Below, piece by piece: positions 11,238 to 23,410 of a stretch of DNA of 64,000 nucleotides. Under the pieces are notes generated by a model. The model saw only the letters and a program-made list of their open reading frames with translations, did no database searches and had not been told where the DNA came from. Source of the stretch: Aspergillus flavus (taxonomy: Eukaryota; Ascomycota; Eurotiomycetes; Eurotiales; Aspergillaceae); assembly GCF_009017415.1 (NCBI RefSeq), contig NC_092403.1:1736001-1800000 (forward strand), in the 5' to 3' direction. Made by a program: the position numbers and the translations under genes. Numbering within the stretch: position 1 is the stretch's first letter; each line of letters opens with the position of its first letter.

Positions 11238-12453
11238 TCACTGCAGCTCGCGTGATCCTGTTATTGGATTATTACCTGGTAGTTTGGAAAGAGGCCCATG
11301 CTGACCCAATTGCTCCAACGGTGGAGGTACATCCAGAGAATGTGCGATTGGAGTGAGTGCCCTTGCTTGGTTGTTTGTGATCGAACAATCCGGATCGTTC
11401 AGCCCCTCCACGCCTGTACATGTCGCCATAGCGTTCTGCAGTGCATTCTGGTCTACCCAGCCGTTGAGGAAGTCTCCATGCAGACCATACCCTGTGGGGT
11501 CGCCCATAGCGTACACCCAATTTTCATAGTCCGGAAAGGGCTTCGTGTTAAAGAAGAATTCCACGAAGATCGAATACACTGCCACCGGATGGGTCTCCGG
11601 GCAAACACCCTGATTATAATCCCCAACCGCGGGATAGGCCATCTAAATCAATCTCAGCCTAGGGCATGTTATAACCGTCGATGCTTCACTCACGTGGCTC
11701 TGATGGTCGGGACTATCGAGGGCTTTCCCATCCCAGCAGGAGGGGAAGAACACTTGCGATCTCAATTTCTGACATGATTGCTGGGGAAGATGCTTTGTTT
11801 CGCTTGAAGTTCCATCATCCTTCATGCACATGTGGGAGATGGCCCGCTGTGCGAAATTCGTCTCATTATACGTTCTATAACCGCATCAGCCCTGCACCTT
11901 ACACGACTCGATCCGAAACCTCTGACCGGAGAAATAAATCCCCAGCAACTACGCGCAGTCCGGGGGGCGGCGCCAGCGGATATTTTGTTCCATCGCAAGA
12001 TGTTGCGTTCGGCGAATAATCGCATGCTCTGTTGAAATAATATATAGCCTGGTTTGCTATGTCAGTTGCCGTCCGGGAAATCCTTCACTACAGTTTACAA
12101 CACACGCTGTTCTCAAATTCGATTGTTTCAAACCCATCCCGCGTCTGATGATATAACTGAGGAATCCAGTAATTGCTCCGGTCTATCGCAACCTCACAGG
12201 TTGTGTCGTTGGCGTTTCTCGCGGTCTCGGTTGTCATCAGCCTCTGAAAAGCTGTGCCCCCTACAACCACGTGTGTGTGAGAGGAGGGCTTTCCCGGAGA
12301 CATGATCGGGTCAGACCGTTGGGTTGTTAATGGCAAACAGCTGAAAGTGAATAGATTTTCCATCGGATCAGAAGCACCCGCAGCTAAATGGCATAATGCG
12401 AGCGACAGGATCGTTGCGATGCCACATCTTCTGCGACCCGTTACTATCATCAT
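11238..12453 (-). CDS. Secreted DUF1996 family protein (351 aa)
   Basis: An extracellular fungal protein of the DUF1996 family, whose biochemical role is unsettled. Four exons: 12453-12106, 12048-11927, 11874-11694, 11642-11238 (1056 nt). The N-terminus (two adjacent ATGs, 12453 and 12450) is a basic stretch then a hydrophobic leader ending near LAAGAS. Family landmarks appear in order: HTHVVVGG, SNYWIPQLYH, YYFNRACDYSPN, GLRVVAG, NETNFAQRAISHMCMK, VFFPSCWDGK, YNQGVCPETHPV and GDPTGYGLHGDFLNGW. Intron 2 uses an unusual GTCAGA donor, chosen because only it restores the expected RTYNET junction. Many cysteines suit a disulfide-bonded secreted protein. The next gene upstream is a Golgi glycosyltransferase on the same strand, 334 bp away. 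Confidence 0.9.
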
Positions 12454-12787
12454 GGCTTTGGTGGAGATATGGTAAGGATAGCAAAAGGTCGTTTGTTGTT
12501 TCTCAAAATGAAGCGGTTGCCCCTCCTTTCCCGTATGTCTCATCTTCAGGCATGTTTGTTGGATACCTCTGCCTCATTCTTGTTGAACAGGGTGGATATC
12601 AAGGTTTCAGCTGGTATGGCAGCATATTTGGGCTTGGGTCAGTTGGGAATGCACGGGTCCCCAAAAATGCAGGGTGGAATCTACGGCTATTTATTATTCA
12701 TAAAATGTGACAGTCTATCTGATTTACATGTAATGCTTAGCCCGCGTGGAAACCCATTAACGCCGATCACGCTCTATCAAATATGCA
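12454..12787. other. Short intergenic region between GT8 and DUF1996 genes
   Basis: 334 bp between two minus-strand genes. It must contain the GT8 3' end and the DUF1996 promoter; no other feature was seen. Confidence 0.5.
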
Positions 12788-14107
12788 TTATACAGGTTCT
12801 TTTGAGCCGGAAGACTCAGAATGCTCCGTTGGAGGCCAAGCAGGGGCCGGATAACTCAGAAGTTTGCAGATGTCCTAATTGCTCCGTTAATAAAGCCATG
12901 TGCCGACGTGAAGATGTAGCACAAACCTTTCGCCGCCGCCGGAAGTCATGATAGATACTTTTCCACACCTCTCGATCACGGCACCCACTTTCTTGTGGTG
13001 TGCCAGGGTTGTGTTTACACTTGGGCAACATCTCAGCCAGCAAATTCTGCGGCCACAGAACCCACGGCTTAGGCAAAGGCCAGTCTGAAAAATGAACAAG
13101 TTTGGCTTCTGCTAGCACTTTATCCGGATCCCAAACTTCATAGTTATTGCCCAGGAAATTTCTATGATCCTCTGCGCGGAATTCGCCACTCACTAAGCCA
13201 TACTGGCGATGCGGAAGCACGGTGGCCGAATCGGCATAACGTTCGTTCAATAACTCCATATCGTATCTTTGTGTCGATGATGTATTGACCGCTTTTTGTC
13301 CGTACATAGCCGGAAGCGCCGCCTCCATCAGAGCATTGTATTCCTTGTAGGACGGTTCGATTACAATCAGCAGAGACGACAGCTGTTTGGTATCCGGAAG
13401 CCCCCAATACGCCCGTGGCATCGCAACCTTGGTCGGAGGAAGGAAAAATAGCTCATCCATGTTCTGTAAAACGTTGGCGTCGGAGTCAAGGTGGACGATC
13501 CGATCGTACTCGCTCTCGCCGAAGGCTAGTAATTTAGAGATACTCTTATCCCATGATTCTCCAGATCCTGTTGAGGAATGTAAATCCCATTAGCTCTTGC
13601 TTTTACTTCATAAATCTTCGGCTGTCACAACGCACCTGCCCCCGGTTTGATAGTCTCCAAGGTGATGGGAATCAGCATCACATTGTATTTATCTCTTGCC
13701 ATCGCCAACAACTGGCTATCCCTATCACGCTCGCTTTCGACGCTGACATCCCAATCTTCAGGAAAGAATAACACTCGTTGTGCCCGACTTCCTAGCCGTT
13801 GCAGGGCTTCGAACACCATGACGGCGTTGCACAGATAGGCGCTAGAGGTCGCATACTGGCTATAGGCATAACGGGACCAATCCACCAAATCGTAATTTAT
13901 GTGAGGCAGGGCCTGGGGTTGGGGACGCTCCCGTCGGAGCCATACCAAGAAAAGGACGAGGAGGGCGAAAACCACCCATGTCCGAATATGTCGGAGTTGC
14001 CGTTTGGCGATTGCCAGGCATGGTTCGTCAGGGATATCGAAGAAGTCATCTTCGGAGGATTGAGAGCCTCTGCGGTAAGGGAGCCTCGGCACCTTCTTAA
14101 TTGCCAT
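12788..14107 (-). CDS. GT8-family type II membrane glycosyltransferase, Gnt1-like (399 aa)
   Basis: A predicted Golgi glycosyltransferase. Three exons: 14107-13636, 13567-12927, 12874-12788 (1200 nt). A short cytosolic N-terminus with acidic patches is followed by one signal anchor at about residues 43-57. The luminal catalytic domain carries HLDSDANVL with the metal- and nucleotide-sugar-binding Asp185-Ser-Asp187, typical of GT8 enzymes such as glycogenin and the yeast Gnt1 group. That motif appears only once the first intron (13635-13568) is removed. The last intron (12926-12875) restores a conserved-looking tail DICKLLSYPAP before a Pro/Ser-rich end. Fungal proteins of this shape are often named glucose N-acetyltransferase 1 (an N-acetylglucosaminyltransferase). 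The donor and acceptor sugars cannot be read from the sequence. Confidence 0.85.
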
Positions 14108-14417
14108 TTTCAGTGGTGCAGTTGAGCAAAACAGGGAGCCATTGCGGTATTCAGATGCAAAAGTTGCATATACTCCAAGGAGATGTCTGGACGCGCGTCC
14201 GTAGTTGTCTTGATTGTTAAATCAGCGGATCGCAGTCCACCTCGGCGCACGTGATCGCTGCGAACCGGGGGAGTCTGAGACTGGAAATTATATGGTTGGT
14301 CTTAACATTGTAATTTTATCCGTGTACAGTCTATGGTTCTGTAGTACAAAATACATATTTATACATTCGATGGGCAATGCGTGTCAAACCTCTTCACTGC
14401 CGACTCACGACCGCGTG
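14108..14417. other. Intergenic, GT8 promoter side
   Basis: About 310 bp between the GT8 start and the qutR 3' end. No motif or gene was seen. Confidence 0.5.
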
Positions 14418-16938
14418 CTACTGGACCCCGTCAAGTCTCGTCTGAAGTGTTTCCTCGTCGAACTGCCCGTGCTCCCCGACATAATTGCGAAGTGCTTCCA
14501 GTGTCATCAGTCGCCGTGGCGCTTTCCGTCCCGTCAGCAGCTCAAATTGAGCGATGGCCTGCTCAATGACGTTGTCGAGTCCATCTACCAGAACCCATGG
14601 CCGTCCAGTTTCACTGCGGAAACGACGCATCTGACGTATCAGCGGGGTCTCCAGGGGCTTGTAAGCAAACTATGTCCAGGATCAGTAAGTTCATCATTAA
14701 CCGGTCATTAGTAGAGTTGCAGAGGGGTGAAGAGGAGAAATATAGAGAAAGAGGAGGGAGAGGAAGACCGACCTCTAAGACCACCCCACCAGTAGGGCTT
14801 TCAAGCCATTGCATCGGCATCTCGAAGTTTGCTGGAGGTTCATCTTGGTCCGGGTCGGCAGGTACACAGGACGCAATCAAACATGGATGACAAGTTTCTG
14901 ACGGCCACTCATCTTGCAATGACCTCAGCACATGCACCACTTTTGTAGAGCCAACCTGCGCTGCCGCCCATGAATTAAAGTGACGGGCTACATTCTCGGC
15001 GCGGGATAAGGTGCGGTTGTATATGAAGATCTTCCGGCATCCCAGACGAAGCATGGCATAAATGGCAGCACGGCCCATGCCGCCAGCCCCAATTACCAAC
15101 CCCGTCGTCTTCAACGGACTAATAGCATTACGTGGGGAAAGATTGCGATTCATGCAGGTCATGATTCCCACCCAATCTGTATTCTCACCGTACCAGCCCA
15201 GTACGGGTCCCGCCTGATTGCGACGGCTAGCCTGCTCTTGCAGAGGGAACATCGTCCCATCGGCTCGCGCCCGCAAAGGCATAATCGTGTTAATCGCTCC
15301 GATTGCTTCTGCATGTCGACTTTTCGAAGAGAGCTTCTGGAAGATCTCCACCCTCCATGGTTGGACAACACTAGCACCTCCGAAATGCGGGTCTCGGCCT
15401 AGCTTGTCTAAAGCCGTGAGAGAGGGAGATTCGGGAATACTGTAGGTGTGGCTCATGCCACAGTGATGGAAGGCAGCATTGTACATAGCTGGTGAAAGAC
15501 TGTAGGCCACGCTAGCCCCCAGTATATAAAACTGCAGAGGGTCCAAGACATAACTTTGAAACAACGCCTGTACCGCATCCCGTGAAGTAATCTGAGGGTC
15601 TGTTCTATTGCCTGTGGGGCGCTTAATCGCCGGGTGAGTGACTGAAGTGAGTGTTGAATTGAACACCTGGGATGTTCGTCCAAGGCTGCCTACGTTGTAG
15701 GCGATGATAGGCGGATGTTCGCCCGGTAGAGAGTGGATTTTGTTTGTGAATTTGGCGACAGCCGCATTATCTTCGCGCTCCGCTGCTACTCTGAGAATGC
15801 GAACCAGTTGACAACCGAGCTTCTCGGCTTCAAGATAGACAGACAGGCACGATTCGTCATCCCACGTGACACTGGACGAAGGTTTGAATATATGCTGGCC
15901 AATGATCTTGGTCATGCCCCTATTACGATTGGCTTCGACCAACAACGATTTGTCTTGATCGAGGTCTATAGCCAGGTATTCTACCGCTAGTCGCAAGCCG
16001 TGTTCCACAATCTCGAAATAGAGGCTGCGCAGCTGTGTTGGGGTGAGTGTACCACTGCCAATTCCGGACGTTGAAGCGTCGATTGAGAAGATAATCGGTG
16101 TGCGAGCACTCCTGCGGAGTAAAGAAACCTGCTTGCTCACAGTACTCGCCATCTCTGTGTCCCAACGATCCACACAAAGCTCGATGGCATCTCCTCCTGA
16201 CTGGAGCTCGCACAAGTCGACGTCCTCCTGAAGCATTGCAGAGGATCGAACGAAGATAGCATGTGTGAAGGAACGGTTTTCAGGAGGGGTTTCCAGCAGT
16301 ACGAAGGGGGAGTCATAACTCGAATGGTCGACATCTGCACCAGTAATAAAACGCACAAATCGAGTAAAGTCCTCTTTGGCTTCTTTGAGCTTGAACGAAT
16401 ACCCAGCTGATCGACGGTCGGGTGTTACTTCGTCGAGTTGAGGTGTCATGCTGGAACGGTCCTCGATATTATAGAATTCAAAATTCGAGCACATCCGATG
16501 CAGGGGGTCTCCTTCACAGAGCAATTTGGCAGCCTGATCTTCCAACCCTAAAAGAGTTTGAATGCGGACCATATCACGAACCACATACACCACAGGATTG
16601 GTCACTGAATACAGACGAAGGTATTCCTGCACGGGACGAGTAAGGCTCCCCAGACCGCATTCGATTATGCAACGCGATCGATGTTTGTCGAGCATCATCT
16701 TAAGAACCTCAATATCACGCTTCTGGAACTCCTGGCCCCCAAAGCGCTTAAGGTACTCATGTCGCGTGAGCCCAGTAACCTGCTTGAAATAGTGATCCTC
16801 GGTGATGAAGCGTCTTTTCAACGCCGTTGCAGCAACAAAGCCCAAGGAGCGCTTTCCACAACCTCGGATCCCAACTAGTACTAAGGAAGCATCGGGATTG
16901 AGGTTACGGTGACACTCGCGGCCTAGAGATTGAGACAT
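14418..16938 (-). CDS. qutR: Quinate pathway repressor QutR homologue (805 aa)
   Basis: A pathway repressor of quinate catabolism, evolved from the last three domains of the AROM shikimate enzyme; in Aspergillus nidulans it holds the activator QutA inactive until quinate or a derivative is sensed. Two exons: 16938-14773 and 14669-14418 (intron 14772-14670). Order: shikimate-kinase-like domain with altered P-loop GIRGCGKRS (about 23-31), type I 3-dehydroquinase-like domain (about 230-440), shikimate-dehydrogenase-like domain (about 480-805) with YSLSPAMYNAAF and the Rossmann motif GAGGMGRAA. The second exon supplies the end from AYKPLETPL through LVDGLDNVIEQ. The degenerate P-loop supports a sensor rather than an enzyme. 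It is divergent from the qutA homologue across 1.8 kb. Confidence 0.93.
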
Positions 16939-18771
16939 AGCGCCGACAGATAATGCCTGTTGGACTTGTGTATTTGGGGGTAAATTATATTAGGAACCCA
17001 CTAGAAGACGAACTGTAAGCGGACGTCCGGCAATCCTCACTATCTTCAGCGAACAATCATAAGTGGAACCATGATTCAGCTGGAGGGCAGATTGGCTTAA
17101 GGGTGACCTGAATCCACTACTCGAGCTTGATAACGAGATAAGGACGTAGTAGATAATCGGGGCGCATATGCCTTGAGACGATGCAACGATTCACAGCGAG
17201 CATGCTGTGACTGTGGAAGAAGCCCGTTGCACAGGTGCAGTAGTTGGTGGATGTAGCAACGCCAAAGATCACTCAGTTAGCACTAAGATCGGTCTTAAGG
17301 TACGGAGTAGTGATCGGTATATCAATACTGATGCGGCAGAGTACACCATCCGGTTGAGGTCTGTCGAGCGTCACCGCCTTCCCCCCAGAACTTCCGGTAA
17401 ATATCTTAGCCGCCCCAATCGTGACCTGATCATGATCCCAGTGTGATCGTGTGTAGCTTAAGCCTTAGCATAGGTGAGTTGAGTACAGAGGTGGTTAAAT
17501 GGTCCGGTCCCGTCCCGTCCATCGTAGACTCTAGACTCCGAGCTTAAAAGGTGCTTCTAACCCGTAGTCCAGCTCTAAAATGGACACAACACTATATTTG
17601 TAATTCCGTCTTCTTCGTTCTCGATAACAAGGTCGGTTAATTTTAACACATAGTACTTAAATACATTCTATTTTGAGAACGGCATGTCTCGCTCCCCATG
17701 TTCTTAGGTACAGACTTGGATGATTACCGATTCGGGATGCCGTGGCTGTGTAGAGTTTAAATCCTTATGAACCCAACGGAAATCGTCCAATGAGTGATGG
17801 ACGGTGGTACTCTGTATAGATCGCTTATTTCGTAGCAGATACTAGACAGTGGACACACCTGCGTTGTGGGGATTTGGAATCTCCACCACTGATACTCCGT
17901 ACATACGGACGAGAAAGATCACCGATTATCGGCAGTTGATGCGCGGTCCTTACCTCCTGGCGCAAAACAATTGGGAAAATTCCCCAGATAATGTGGCGAA
18001 GTTCGAGCTGGATTAGGGGAAACAGGGAAAGTAGGCATTCCATATCCATAGCTTGAATCATAAATAGATATAAACGCAACCCATGAGTGAGGTCGTGTTA
18101 TCATTATTTTTATTTCATTTTTCTTAACACTTTTTTTTTTCGTCGTTGTGGGGAACAAAGGGGGAAAAATAAAAATACATAAATATAAAAAAGAAAGGAA
18201 AAGGAAAAGACACAGCAATCGTGGGGACATCGTGTGGGGGGAAGTAACATCCAGGCTGTCCCAATTAGGAATAGCTCTCAATCCTCCACTGGTATGTATC
18301 GGAAGGGTACCGTCGGAAGGGCATCCGTCTCTCAATCTCCATCATTCAATTTAAATCCACTTCCCGATATTCGCCCCGACGTCTGTCTTTACAAGAGCCG
18401 TTGACCACTTCCTGCCTCGGGATGGGTCTGGCCATTTTCGTCTTAGTTCTGGAGGGACCAAGGGAGCCCAAATAATTGATCATTCGAACTCCTTGAAGTG
18501 GCTGTGGTGATAGATTTGACTGTCTGGGACTCTTTGACTTCTTCACTTTTGCTACATTTTACTCCCAAGTCGCATATACACGGATATATTAAAAGGAAGG
18601 CTATGTGCCCGCGGTATTACTCTTCCAGACGCTATCGAGTTTACCATTAAAATCCGTCGTTCGCCAACTTCCGTAAATCTTGTCGGTGGTCTCCCAATCA
18701 GCCTTCTCGTCTCTTCTCCTTCGTCCTACTCTACATGGCATGTCATTTTCGCCATAAGTAATCCCTCTTCA
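16939..18771. promoter_or_regulatory. Shared divergent qutR/qutA promoter region
   Basis: 1.8 kb without a supported gene between the two start codons. It contains a 10-bp inverted-CGG palindrome at 17020-17029 and two TACGGAGTA copies (17301-17309, 17893-17901). A GGGTAA half-site lies at 16978-16983, but I found no full match to the known QutA/QA-1F consensus (GGRTAARYRYTTAYCC). A T-rich run lies around 18129-18140. Confidence 0.6.
17020..17029. promoter_or_regulatory. Inverted CGG palindrome upstream of qutR
   Basis: CGGACGTCCG is a perfect 10-bp palindrome, CGG-N4-CCG, 82 bp upstream of the qutR ATG. Inverted CGG triplets are the usual half-sites of Zn2Cys6 dimers. The protein that binds is unknown; binding is inferred from form and position. 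Confidence 0.4.
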
Positions 18772-21614
18772 ATGGATGAGGGCCCCGATTCAAGAGCTCC
18801 TCGGCGCAAGAGGGTCTCCAGAGCCTGTGACAGGTGTCGCAGTAAAAAGGTTGGTTGGTCCCTCGGGGTATCGTCACCCGAGATATTACTCTACCATGCC
18901 AATAATCCCCCTTCTCCCCCAGACTCGTCACTTTCCCTGCCTTCTAGGCTTATATTGGAGATTTATTAGCTTGATTTATATTGTTACTCGGTGCAATATT
19001 TGTAAGATGACATCGAATCTGACGCGATGGCAATGTACTTTAGGACAAATGCGACGGCCTGCGTCCCGCTTGCTCCGCGTGTCAGGCTTCAGGCCAGACA
19101 TGCTCATACGATCCTCATGCAAAGAAGCGCGGACTTCCTGAAGGTTATGTCCGGGGTCTGGAAAAGCTCTGGGCTCTGTCGATATGTAACATTGAGGGCT
19201 TTGAAGACACAATGCTCTCACTGTTGGGCACCACAGCCGAGTCGGCAGGCCGGAGAGATAGGCTTATGCGTCTCTGGGGCGATGATGGCTCATCAGAAAC
19301 ACTCCACGAATCCTGGAAGACGAGCCGCCTCTATGGGGCTCTTGAAAAAATGCTGTCAAATTCCGATACGCTGACGTTACAAGGTTCCGGCAAGCGTCCG
19401 AGAGAGGAACAAGAGACTTCGGGGAATGAATGGGGGTTTCGCATAGATCGCGGCCCAAATCCTCTACCTTCAGACGGCCCTCGTGTTGTAGAGCCCTCTG
19501 CTTCTTCTCCTCGCGCTAAAAGAACTCGATTAGCTCTTCCAACTGCTAGTCAATCTCCCTCTCTTACCACTACCAATGGATGTCCTGACTTACAACTACC
19601 ACCTCAAGCCTCGCAATTGCTGGACGTGTATTTTGCTGTCACCCACTCCTGGTTCCCGATCGTAGCAAAACACAATATCCTCCGGGCATCCTACCTCTAC
19701 GCAACAGCGCCGGTGTCCATTACGCAGTCGGTTCCAGGTTCCGGCGACCATGCTGCGCTGTGGGCCCTCATCAGTTATACAACTTCGCAATCACGGGCAA
19801 ACCCACAGAATGGATCATCAAAGCTGCTTGCCAAAACAAAGGAGTATTATGCTGTTGCCTGGCGCTTGATTCCTTCAGAAGTGGAACACTATGAGCTAGG
19901 ACATGTGCAGGCACTTCTCCTGCTGGTGTTGGTGAACATTGGACTCGAGAAATGGACTGCCGCTTGGCTGCTGACGGGTCAGGCAGTCCGCATGGCTATT
20001 TCCATGGGCATTGGCACAACTACAGACGTTCGACGATCTGATGAATTGAGGCAAGGCAAAGCAGTCTTTCTTGGGTGTTTTGTTATCGACTCGTTGATAT
20101 CATTTCGTCTGTCCCGAAGACCTTATATGCAGCCACGGGACCTTGCCACTGTGGGCTTGTTAGAAGAAGACGGCTTGGAAGAATGGAACTCATGGGCGGA
20201 TGTTCTACCGGCCACCGGAGCGGGGCAAGCGAAGAATCCGCCCCGGCGTGGTCCTCTTCTCGCCCTGAGTTGCTTCAACCGCCTAGTTGAGCTGGCTAGT
20301 GTATTGAACAAGATCGCTCAAGATACTGCAGTCCGACACAACACACACGCTTTTGCGCAGCAGCTAGTGCTGGAGCTCAAACAATGGGACGATCGCTTAC
20401 CGCTAGGATGCCGGCTTATTGGCCCCGAAAGTATCTATCCAGAACGGCACTCGGCTTTGCTCCCGCATCAGACATACTTGGGTTTAACCTACATAGCCAC
20501 ACTGTTATGGCTTTATTTGCGCATTGCGCCCCATGAACTCGGGCTGCACCGTGCCCAACGGCCTGCTATCGAAGGCGCTAAGAAACTACTATATAGAGTT
20601 CTACCAATGATATCACAGCATCTTGATAACTTTCGTATCTGCGGCCTGCCGCCAATTTTCGAAGTTTCCTTGCACACAATTTCCAAACAGGCATTTACAT
20701 TGCGCAATAATGTCGAATCCGACGCTTTCCCCTTCGAACGATGGGCTGAAGCGCTTCTTCAGCGGACGAAGGAGCTCTCCCCCTCTTGGCCTGTTTATAG
20801 TTCGTTGACTGCAAATATCGAACAATGGTGTCGCTCCAAGGAGTTTTCAGCGTATTCGCCAGCCGCTTTCCAAAGATCAAGAGACAATTTACCGACAGTG
20901 GTCCCCGATGGGCCTACCAATTCGTATGCGTCCGATATCACAGAATGTTACCGAGGTACAAATGGCGAGGCATCTATGCAACACGTCAGGGTGAAACCCC
21001 CACACATGATGAATTACGACTATCCCTCTTCCATTCTGGGCATCAGTATCCCAGTGGATGGGCAATATATGACGCCGAAGGATACGGAAATGGAGAATGC
21101 GGACCCCTCAAGGGATGCGCCGCTTCAACCACAGTACCAACAGATGAACCAAGCGACGGCGCTTCCAGACAAATCCAATCCTTCGAATAGCCTCGATGCG
21201 CTACTTCAACCTGCACATCATAATCCACCCACACCCGACTCATCGGTATCGAACACAGTAATGTCCGGTATGAACCCTATCACTGATCATTCTATATCTT
21301 CCACAAACATGATGGACCTTAACGCCGGAACTTCGGGTAGCCCCGAGCGCCAAATCTCAACTAGCGATCTAGATTCTATCTTCAAAGATCTCGCATATCT
21401 CGATACCACTGAATGGGCCACCAGTCGCGAAGCAGGCTTGAAAGATTTTGGCTTCCTCGATGACTCTACCTTTCAGGCCTTCTGTCATGATCCGGATCGT
21501 CTTGCGGGCTCTCAACCTCTAGTTCACCCGCCTTCGATCGCAGATATTTGGCCTCCGCCGGGGTTCTTCCCAGAAACGTTTCAAGAATCCTCGGAAGATC
21601 CGATGGAAAGTTAA
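18772..21614 (+). CDS. qutA: Quinate pathway activator QutA homologue, Zn2Cys6 factor (882 aa)
   Basis: A nuclear transcriptional activator of the quinate-utilisation genes in related fungi. Exon 1 is 18772-18849, exon 2 is 19044-21614; a 194-nt intron (18850-19043) falls inside the zinc cluster, after the SKK triplet. Spliced, the cluster is Cys19-X2-Cys22-X6-Cys29-X6-Cys36-X2-Cys39-X6-Cys46, followed at once by AKKRGLPEGYVRGLEKLW, the linker typical of QutA/QA-1F-like factors. A fungal-type middle domain begins near LLDVYFAVTHSWFPIVAKH. The C-terminus is Pro/Ser/Asp-rich, as in activation domains. The first clear ATG was chosen as start. The divergent qutR neighbour strengthens the call; other KKRGLP-linker activators remain a weaker alternative. 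Confidence 0.85.
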
Positions 21615-23410
21615 GACCTTCAGCTCTCTTTGTCTTGGTGGGTAGATAAGTCAATTGGGAGTGGTATTCTCTCCGATTTTCATCTCCCGCCTTGACCGAG
21701 CCGTGTCAGTGTTGCTCATCATCTTCCATAATACGATGGTTGCAAACTGCGACGTCGTGTCCTAGTATACTGGTATAACCTCAAGATACCCATTGGTGAG
21801 TTGCTCGTCTCTTCTCGTTATCCTAAATACAGCAACGTACTCATTGAATATCAAGCTTATATATTGTAGACCCAGAAGCCTGATACTCTGTATCACAATC
21901 AACATAACATGTGACTGTCATAGGCATACCCATAGTGGGATTTGCGACAACTTAAAAATTCACTCTTACATAAGAGCAGGGTCACCCTGTTCTATACTAC
22001 GTTTAGCGGTCCCAACAAGATACGCGAATTGATCTCTGGTAACTTACCACCCTATGATTCCTGAAGACATCAAAATGGTTTGAGAGCGTATGATACCGCA
22101 GGATCGTACCGACTATAGCCTTCAGAAAAGTGGCCAGATTCCCATGTCCACGCTCTCTGGAGCATGGGCCATGACCAGAGCAGTGGGACATCTACGTCAT
22201 AGAGGATTTTTACGCAACGCACAGTTCCCCGCCCAACGTGTTCGTGGTGACCTTCTCCGCCTCTATCGGCTATTCCGCACAATGCTGAGAGACTCGAGGC
22301 AAAGCCTCTCTTGAGAGGATGATGCCCGACCTCTCATTCCCATACATTGTATCGCCTATCTGTATGGGAGCACCAATATAGTGCGAGATTTAGCTGCGAC
22401 AGCCACGCGATCAGATTCGGCCATACAGCGTATGAATCAGCTTCGGGCCACTTGGCACCGGGTCGAACCAAATGTGCTTCGTTTAAGATTAGCACAAAGT
22501 TTCATTTATCAAGCTTCATCCCGGGTTGCCTGGGTTCCCCAGCGGTGCCTTGACATCGTCTTTCCAGTTATCGGCCAAAAGCCCGTGGCACCCCCGCACC
22601 TGTAGGCGGTTGTAAAGGGCAAATTCAGGGTCTGTATTCTTGGTCTCCTCCCGCACGGCTCGCCGCACATCATCCCTTAAAAGGGGAACTGGACATCTCC
22701 ACAAATCCCAGCATGAGGGTGTCCAAACAAGAAGGGAAACTACGATCCATATATCAGGGTAACGAGACAATGGCAGCAGGGGCCTCGATTTGGACGAAAA
22801 AACATGATCCATGGATTGAAGAGATGGTTCTTGCAAGTGATTCCCATCCCGTCCTCACTAGAGATTGCTGTCCAGTCAATCAATCACCCTTGTTTCAGAC
22901 TTTATATTCTAAAAGATCACATTCACGCATAGAATTCTTCTGTATATATTGGTCATTAATCATGTATCGGGTCTCCCCTGAGTAAGGAGGAACAATCAAT
23001 GTAGCCCCAGGACTTAGCAGTAATTTAAAGAAAGAAAAATAAGAAAGAGAAAAGAAAAAAAAAAAATCAACTTTCTTTAACCAGAAAATAGCCCTCCCTG
23101 TAAAAAGAGACATGAAGCAATTGCCGCTCATACGTTATATGCTCCGAAGAACGCCCACACCCGGTGTTTTCAGAAGATTAAAGGGACACAGAAAGAGACA
23201 GGGAAAAAATAGAAAAAGAGGAGGAGGAGGGAAAGAAAATCGCTGTAACGCCAATAGTCAGTGTATCGCATTCCGAAAAAAAAGCCATAGGATACCAGCC
23301 TAGCCATCCGAAGTCCATGTGAAAGAGAAAATAAAAGAGATATCCCCCAAAGATAGGACGTCGACGTCAATTGATCGTCATTCTCCTCGAGTTGACGGGT
23401 ACAAGGCCAG
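21615..23410. other. 1.8 kb intergenic region, no confident gene
   Basis: It lies between the 3' ends of qutA and the Reg1-like gene. Bases 22100-22700 have mixed composition and two short frames that caught my eye (plus 22171-22314, with an LYR-like stretch; minus 22516-22836), but neither forms a convincing gene. Bases 23025-23072 and 23197-23242 are purine-rich. Confidence 0.5.

Noticed and set aside
16978..16983. Possible QutA binding site (GGGTAA) close to the qutR start
   Set aside because: Only one half of the known 16-bp consensus is present; the second half-site does not match.
17394..17410. CGGTAAATATCTTAGCC-like stretch as a QutA site
   Set aside because: Spacing is one base too long and both half-sites carry a mismatch.
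22516..22836. 106-codon minus-strand frame between qutA and the Reg1-like gene
   Set aside because: No start context, no family resemblance I could defend, and no matching exons nearby.
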